From contig CAOKSY010000014.1 in NCBI GenBank assembly GCA_948471525.1, positions 1-28,483 of the forward strand: DNA of 28,483 nt, read 5' to 3'. Position numbers and translations under genes: made by a program. The stretch is from an uncultured Clostridia bacterium (GTDB lineage: Bacteria; Bacillota; Clostridia; Christensenellales; UBA3700). The notes under the pieces were generated by a model, which was given only the letters and a program-made list of their open reading frames with translations, was not told where the DNA came from and searched no databases. Shown here piece by piece: positions 24,307 through 28,483 of the stretch. The first letter of the stretch is position 1. The number at the start of each line of letters is the position of its first letter.

Positions 24307-24908
24307 CGCCCGTAAGCTATCCGCAGGCATTGCTCAAGCAGACGCACGACTATGCGCGAGAACGTTATATAATGATACTTTCCGACGAGTGCGAGATAGT
24401 GCTGAGGAAGATATTCGAGACGTATTCGCCCAAGAGAGTATTGGAGATAGGTACGGCGATAGGCTATTCTTCCAGCGTTATGGCGCTAATCTCCGACTGT
24501 GTGATAGACACGGTGGAGAAAGACGGCGAAAGGATAGCGGCGGCGAAAGAACTGTGGACAAAACTCGGAGTGAGCGAAAGGATAAACGCATATCACGGCG
24601 ACGCGGACGGGACGTTGGCGGATATAGTCGAGGGCAAGACGTACGACTTCGTGTTTTTGGACGGAGCAAAGTCGGCGTACAGACGTCAGCTTGAATTTTT
24701 GGAACCGCATATAGAAAAAGGCGGAATAGTGCTTTGCGACGACGTGCTGTATTTGGGGCTTGTCAAAGGCGACGGCGTTCCGCCGCACAAGCACAGGACG
24801 ATAGTCAACAATATGCGCGGATTTTTGAATTACTTGAGCCAAAGCGGCAAATACGACAGCCGCGTGATAGACGAGGCAAACGGTATTGCCGTAGCGAGGA
24901 AGAAATGA
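24303..24908 (+). CDS. trmR: tRNA 5-hydroxyuridine methyltransferase
   Basis: This 201-residue SAM-dependent O-methyltransferase is of the YrrM/TrmR type. VLEIGTAIGYSS (46-57) is the SAM loop, DFVFLDGAKSAYRRQLE (about 114-130) contains the metal-site aspartate, and LCDDVLY (about 143-149) follows. TrmR methylates 5-hydroxyuridine at tRNA position 34 to 5-methoxyuridine. The assignment rests on the next gene, a U32 protein of the TrhP kind, which makes the hydroxyuridine; the two are neighbours in Bacillus subtilis as well (yrrM with yrrN/yrrO). It overlaps both neighbours by 4 bases. Confidence 0.85.
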   Translation: MTPVSYPQALLKQTHDYARERYIMILSDECEIVLRKIFETYSPKRVLEIGTAIGYSSSVMALISDCVIDTVEKDGERIAAAKELWTKLGVSERINAYHGDADGTLADIVEGKTYDFVFLDGAKSAYRRQLEFLEPHIEKGGIVLCDDVLYLGLVKGDGVPPHKHRTIVNNMRGFLNYLSQSGKYDSRVIDEANGIAVARKK

Positions 24909-26152
24909 ACAGAGTAGAATTGCTTGCGCCTGCGGGCGATATGAATAAATTGAGGACTGCGCTTCACTTCGGGGCGGACGCGGTATACGTCGGCGGAAGT
25001 AAGTTTTCTCTCCGCGCCAACGCAAAGAATTTCGACGGCAGTCAGCTTGTCGAGGCGGCGGAGTATACTCATTCTCTCGGCAAAAAGATATATGTCGCGG
25101 CAAACGTATTTGCCTGCAATTCGGATTTTGACGGATTGGGAGAATATTTCGAGCAGATATCCCGAGCGGGCGTCGACGCGGCGATAATAAGCGATCCGGG
25201 CGCGCTTGCGCTCTGTCGAGAGGTCGCGCCCGAGTTGGAGATACATCTTTCCACGCAAGCCAATACGACCAATAAATATTCGGCAAAGTTTTGGGCGGAT
25301 CAGGGAGTGAAGAGGATAGTGCTCGCCCGAGAAACGTCTATGAAAGACATACGGGAGATAAGAGAGTATCTGCCGGCGGATATAGAGATCGAAGCGTTTG
25401 TTCACGGCGCGATGTGTATAGCCTATTCGGGCAGGTGTCTGCTCTCCAACGCGTTGACGGGACGTTCGTCCAACAAAGGCGACTGCGTACAGGCGTGCAG
25501 ATGGGAATACAGCATTGTCGAGACTAATCGCGGCGGCTCGCCGCTTACTATAGGCGAGGACGGAAGAGGTACGTATCTTCTCAATTCCAAAGATCTTAAT
25601 ATGATCGAGCACATAGGCGAGCTTATCGAGGCGGGGGTATATTCGTTTAAGGTCGAGGGAAGGATGAAGTCTCCTTATTACGTCGCCAGCGTGATCAACG
25701 CATACAGACGCGCGATAGATTTTTACAATCAAAATCCCGCGGGAACCGCGCTTCCCGAAGATATAATAGCCGAGCTGTATAAAAACAGTCACCGCGATTA
25801 TACGACAGGTTTTTATTTCAAAGAACAAGACACGGTATGTTTGGAGACCTCTCAGCCGAGGTGCGAATACGAATTTTCCGCGGAAGTAATCGGTTATGAC
25901 GACGCAAGGGGAATGCTAGTCGCGGAGATGCGCAATAGGTTTAAGACCGGCGACGAATTGGAGATATTATCCGCAAACGGCGAATATCACAACAAAGTAT
26001 TGCGTATAGACAGAATGTACGACGAAGAGATGAACGAGGTCGCCGAAGCAAAGTTGGTACAGCAGATACTCTATATCCCCACCGACAAGAAGCTGGCAAA
26101 GGCGGATATTCTGAGAAAAAAAGTCGCTCGTTCCGACGGCGGAAAAAGATAG
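24905..26152 (+). CDS. trhP: U32-family protein, TrhP-like tRNA uridine hydroxylation factor
   Basis: The 415-residue protein starts MNRVELLAPAGDMNKL, the U32 N-terminus, and carries the U32 signature EAFVHGAMCIAYSGRCLLS (163-181). Four cysteines, Cys171, Cys178, Cys194 and Cys198, fit the iron-sulfur site of this family. Although annotated as peptidases, TrhP members are required for prephenate-dependent 5-hydroxylation of uridine 34 in tRNA. Pairing with trmR supports that role over a collagenase-type one. The ATG at 24905 overlaps the trmR stop; an earlier in-frame start would lie within trmR. B. subtilis has two such genes in tandem, while only one is present here. Confidence 0.85.
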   Translation: MNRVELLAPAGDMNKLRTALHFGADAVYVGGSKFSLRANAKNFDGSQLVEAAEYTHSLGKKIYVAANVFACNSDFDGLGEYFEQISRAGVDAAIISDPGALALCREVAPELEIHLSTQANTTNKYSAKFWADQGVKRIVLARETSMKDIREIREYLPADIEIEAFVHGAMCIAYSGRCLLSNALTGRSSNKGDCVQACRWEYSIVETNRGGSPLTIGEDGRGTYLLNSKDLNMIEHIGELIEAGVYSFKVEGRMKSPYYVASVINAYRRAIDFYNQNPAGTALPEDIIAELYKNSHRDYTTGFYFKEQDTVCLETSQPRCEYEFSAEVIGYDDARGMLVAEMRNRFKTGDELEILSANGEYHNKVLRIDRMYDEEMNEVAEAKLVQQILYIPTDKKLAKADILRKKVARSDGGKR

Positions 26153-26172
26153 AAAAAGGGTAGGGAAGAGAT

Positions 26173-27435
26173 ATGAAAAAGACTGTGATGATTTTATATT
26201 CCGAACGCTACGATACGTCCGCTCTCGCGATAAAAGAATATCTCGACGAGGACGGAAAGTACGACGTAATAGCCATAGGCGACAAGGAACACGACAATTT
26301 CAGATTGCTCGCGACTTACAACGGTCTCTATAGATTTACTTACAGAAAGATGCCCGCGCTCAACAACGTGCTTATCAATCTTCCCACTGCGGAAGCCGTA
26401 CGCAAAAAGGACAGCGACGGCAATATAGTTTTGTTCAAGCCCAACAGCGAGACGTTTCAGCGTTGGAGAAAGTTTGACAACATCTCTATGCGTTTCGACG
26501 CGGATTACGTGATATGCACTACGCAGTATACTATACGCAAGGCTGTGATCGCGCGGGAGAAGTACAAACTCAGCGGCAAGATATTTGCGCTGTTTACAGA
26601 CTATGCATTGCAGGATAATTTTGTAAATCACGACGTAGACGGCTATTTCGTCGTCACTCAAAGAGTAAAGAATTCGCTTATTGCCAAGGGGATAGACGGC
26701 AATAAAGTGTACGTAATACGTATGCCGCTGAGAATTACGCCGCCCGTCAAACGTACCAAAGAGGAGATAAAAAAGCAGTTCGATATCCGCAACGATCTAC
26801 CCGTGATCGCGCTTATCGGCGGCAGATACGGATCGAAGTATCTCTATGACGCGCTTATCAGCGTGTCCGACGTCAAGGACTATAATATCCTCGTCGTGAT
26901 AGATAAAAATCACGCGGTGGAGAAAAAATTCAGACGTTGGGAGAAAAAAAATATTGCTTCGTCCAATATCTATTTTGTCGAGAGGACGTCCGATCTTTCC
27001 AAGGTATATTTCATTGCCGACCGAGTATTCGCTTCTCCGACTGCGGCAATATGTTACGAGACTTTACTGCGCAGGATCCCGCTTTTGCTCATCGCTTCCG
27101 CCAACAACGTGGAGTATAAGAATGCAAAACATCTTATATCGAGCGGATATGCGTACTCGGGCAAGAGCAAGAAACGCGTGGATATGGCTTTGGAGCAGAT
27201 GGACGAAGATATGAGCGCTTGGAGAAGAGTAGTCGAAAATCGCATAAAAGACGACGGCTGCGAGCAGTTTTTGAGATGCCTCGATCTGATAGACGAGGAT
27301 AAAGATCCCAACGCGGAGTATCTATACAGATCGGAAGAGCCCGAAGAGGTCGCGACTGAAGAGGCGGTCGAAGAAGAAACCGCTCAAGAAGATACAAAGA
27401 AGAAAAAGAAGAAGAGGAGATTTTTCAGAAAATGA
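26173..27435 (+). CDS. GT28/UgtP-like glycosyltransferase with charged C-terminal tail
   Basis: The 420-residue product resembles the diacylglycerol glucosyltransferase/MGDG-synthase group: a Rossmann start (MKKTVMILYSERYDTSA), an acceptor-side segment TDYALQDNFVNHDVDGYFVV (142-161), RVKNSLIAKGIDGNKVYVI (164-182), and a second domain opening LPVIALIGGRYGSKYL (209-224). The usual GIP after the KI(Y)V strand is RMPLR, and the donor-binding loop is diverged, so the substrate is uncertain. From about residue 385 there is a tail, first acidic (EEPEEVATEEAVEEETAQED) and then basic (KKKKKKRRFFRK), which could bind the membrane surface. GGGAAG lies just upstream. It overlaps the Dabb gene by 4 bases. 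Confidence 0.6.
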   Translation: MKKTVMILYSERYDTSALAIKEYLDEDGKYDVIAIGDKEHDNFRLLATYNGLYRFTYRKMPALNNVLINLPTAEAVRKKDSDGNIVLFKPNSETFQRWRKFDNISMRFDADYVICTTQYTIRKAVIAREKYKLSGKIFALFTDYALQDNFVNHDVDGYFVVTQRVKNSLIAKGIDGNKVYVIRMPLRITPPVKRTKEEIKKQFDIRNDLPVIALIGGRYGSKYLYDALISVSDVKDYNILVVIDKNHAVEKKFRRWEKKNIASSNIYFVERTSDLSKVYFIADRVFASPTAAICYETLLRRIPLLLIASANNVEYKNAKHLISSGYAYSGKSKKRVDMALEQMDEDMSAWRRVVENRIKDDGCEQFLRCLDLIDEDKDPNAEYLYRSEEPEEVATEEAVEEETAQEDTKKKKKKRRFFRK

Positions 27436-27719
27436 TAAAGCACATTGTGATGTATAGGCTCAAAGACAGGACGAGACAGAATGCAGACGCGCTTTGCGAA
27501 AAGTTTATGTCTATGCAAGGCAAGATAGAGGTATTGAGACATATCGAGGCAGGAGTGGACGAAGTGCGTTCGGACAGGAGTTTCGACGTCGTGCTCGTCT
27601 GCCGATTTGACAGTATGGAAGATATGGAAATATACAAGACTCATCCCGTGCATTTGCCCGTTATGGCTTACGTACGCGAAGTCGTAGAGAAGTCTCATTC
27701 CGTCGATTTTATAGAGTAG
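27432..27719 (+). CDS. Dabb (stress-responsive alpha/beta barrel) domain protein
   Basis: The 95-residue protein has the Dabb pattern: MIKHIVMYRLKD at the N-terminus, a middle strand SFDVVLVCRFDSMEDMEIYK, and HPVHLPVMAYVREVVEK near the end. Dabb domains form dimeric ferredoxin-like barrels; most bacterial members have no defined function. It is the last gene of the rnj operon, and its start overlaps the previous stop (ATGA). Confidence 0.88.
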   Translation: MIKHIVMYRLKDRTRQNADALCEKFMSMQGKIEVLRHIEAGVDEVRSDRSFDVVLVCRFDSMEDMEIYKTHPVHLPVMAYVREVVEKSHSVDFIE

Positions 27720-27730
27720 AATATCAAGAT

Positions 27731-27783
27731 GTCAGAAGAGGAGAAATCTAAATTCCGTCATCTCGACCGACGCGGAGAGATCT
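27731..27783 (+). repeat. dispersed 28-base repeat, copy B, with a partial copy
   Basis: The complete copy is 27756-27783 (CGTCATCTCGACCGACGCGG, then AGAGATCT). A shortened copy, GTCAGAAGAGGAGAAATCT, precedes it at 27731-27749, as if internally deleted. It lies between the Dabb and cyclophilin genes; no hairpin terminator is seen there. Confidence 0.7.
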
Positions 27784-27829
27784 CAACCGATAAAATTAAT
27801 TGATTTTAAACTTTTAAAAGGAGAACAAT

Positions 27830-28324
27830 ATGAACAAAATACAGATCAAACTTATCGACGGCAGAGTTATGAACGCCGTGCTTGACGAAGAAAGCGCTCC
27901 CATCACGGTTGCCAATTTTCTCAAACTCATCGACGGAGGATTTTTCAACGGATTGATCTTTCACAGAGTTATACCCAAGTTTATGATACAGGGCGGAGGA
28001 ATGGACGCGTCGCTCAGTCCGAAAGACGCTAAGTCTATCAAAGGCGAATTCCGCGCCAACGGAGTAAATAATCCTATAAAACATAAGGTGGGTACGCTGT
28101 CTATGGCGAGGACAAACGTGCCGGATAGCGCGTCTTCGCAATTCTTTATCTGCGTAGAAGATTGTTCTTTCCTCGACGGTCAGTACGCCGCATTCGGCGA
28201 ACTGTGCGACGAAGAGAGCATAAAAGTTGCCGTTGATATATCCAACGTCAAGACCGTCAGAGTAGGTTATTACGACGACGTGCCTTATGAGCCCGTGGTA
28301 ATTCAGAGCATACAGAGAATATAG
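27830..28324 (+). CDS. cyclophilin-type peptidyl-prolyl cis-trans isomerase
   Basis: The 164-residue protein is a single cyclophilin domain without a signal peptide, hence cytoplasmic. Motifs are FFNGLIFHRVIPKFMIQGG (38-56), with the catalytic arginine in FHRVI, and SMARTNVPDSASSQFFI (about 90-106). FLDGQYAAFGEL is the usual late loop. It catalyses proline isomerisation in protein folding. AAAGGAG (27817-27823) is a strong ribosome site. Confidence 0.93.
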   Translation: MNKIQIKLIDGRVMNAVLDEESAPITVANFLKLIDGGFFNGLIFHRVIPKFMIQGGGMDASLSPKDAKSIKGEFRANGVNNPIKHKVGTLSMARTNVPDSASSQFFICVEDCSFLDGQYAAFGELCDEESIKVAVDISNVKTVRVGYYDDVPYEPVVIQSIQRI

Positions 28325-28351
28325 AAAAACTGTCGTTTTGATTGATACTAC

Positions 28352-28379
28352 TGTCATCTCGACCGAAGCGGAGATATCT
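28352..28379 (+). repeat. dispersed 28-base repeat, copy C
   Basis: TGTCATCTCGACCGAAGCGG followed by AGATATCT. It differs from copy B at three positions and lies 27 bases after the cyclophilin stop, before the terminator. Confidence 0.72.
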
Positions 28380-28406
28380 AATCAATATAAAAATAAAAAA
28401 TATACA

Positions 28407-28430
28407 GGGCAGATAATATCTGCCCTTTTT
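28407..28430 (+). terminator. intrinsic terminator after the cyclophilin gene
   Basis: GGGCAGAT (28407-28414) and ATCTGCCC (28418-28425) form a perfect stem with a 3-base loop, followed by five T residues. Confidence 0.9.
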
Positions 28431-28439
28431 GTTATCGAA

Positions 28440-28462
28440 AACCCCCAGATAGTCTGGGGGTT
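28440..28462 (-). terminator. probable terminator of a minus-strand gene beyond the right edge
   Basis: ACCCCCAGA (28441-28449) and TCTGGGGGT (28453-28461) form a perfect stem with a 3-base loop. The T-run follows it only on the minus strand, so it probably ends a convergent gene outside the window. Confidence 0.6.
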
Positions 28463-28483
28463 CAAAAGAGGTTTACCGATGAG

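Overview
The window looks like a chromosomal stretch from an uncultured gut-type Clostridia (Bacillota). The support is RNase J, an L31 protein with cysteine zinc ligands, a YqhQ/PrmC/PrfA cluster, a DUF5685 plus J-domain-like pair, GTP-type PEP carboxykinase, strong AGGAGG-type ribosome sites, sigma-A promoters with 17-base spacers, and heavy use of AUA (Ile) and AGA/AGG (Arg) codons. Finer placement is not possible from sequence alone. No rRNA, tRNA or CRISPR was seen.

Left end (1-3830) is accessory DNA in two layers. Bases 1 to about 1300 are AT-rich, with codon use unlike the rest. They carry a small lipoprotein whose probable original start codon is followed at once by a stop, and a SLOG-family (DUF1273-like) protein. 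This layer ends at a cluster of 11-base repeats (1185-1335) that sits on the 5' end of a truncated reading frame. Bases 1339-3830 are a short, internally deleted prophage remnant: a small terminase-associated protein, a zinc-ribbon protein, an apparently chimeric portal protein, and two holin-like proteins. Large terminase, capsid, tail and lysin genes are absent.

Core region 1 (4009-14283). murC is followed by a bidirectional terminator and a divergent, zinc-site-less dehydrogenase-like gene on the minus strand. Then comes a plus-strand run: rpmE, a gene encoding a fusion of the membrane protein YqhQ with the release-factor methyltransferase PrmC, prfA overlapping it by 8 bases, thrC, trpS, a DUF5685 gene and a degenerate J-domain gene. 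PrmC modifies the GGQ glutamine of the RF1 encoded immediately after it, so that overlap is functionally meaningful. After the J-like gene come two adjacent copies of a large palindromic element.

Core region 2 (14600-22444). pckG has a near-consensus extended -10 promoter and codon use typical of a highly expressed gene. An MMPL/RND-type exporter follows. The serine biosynthesis pair serC-serA lies on the minus strand, with its own promoter and a small inverted repeat beside the serC ribosome site. A sugar-1-phosphate nucleotidyltransferase gene and a strong terminator follow.

Core region 3 (22482-28483). One operon runs from RNase J through trmR, a U32-family (TrhP-like) gene, a GT28/UgtP-like glycosyltransferase and a Dabb protein. 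trmR and trhP together are expected to make 5-methoxyuridine at tRNA position 34. A cyclophilin gene follows. A 28-base dispersed repeat occurs three times in the window (5420, 27756, 28352), always between genes.
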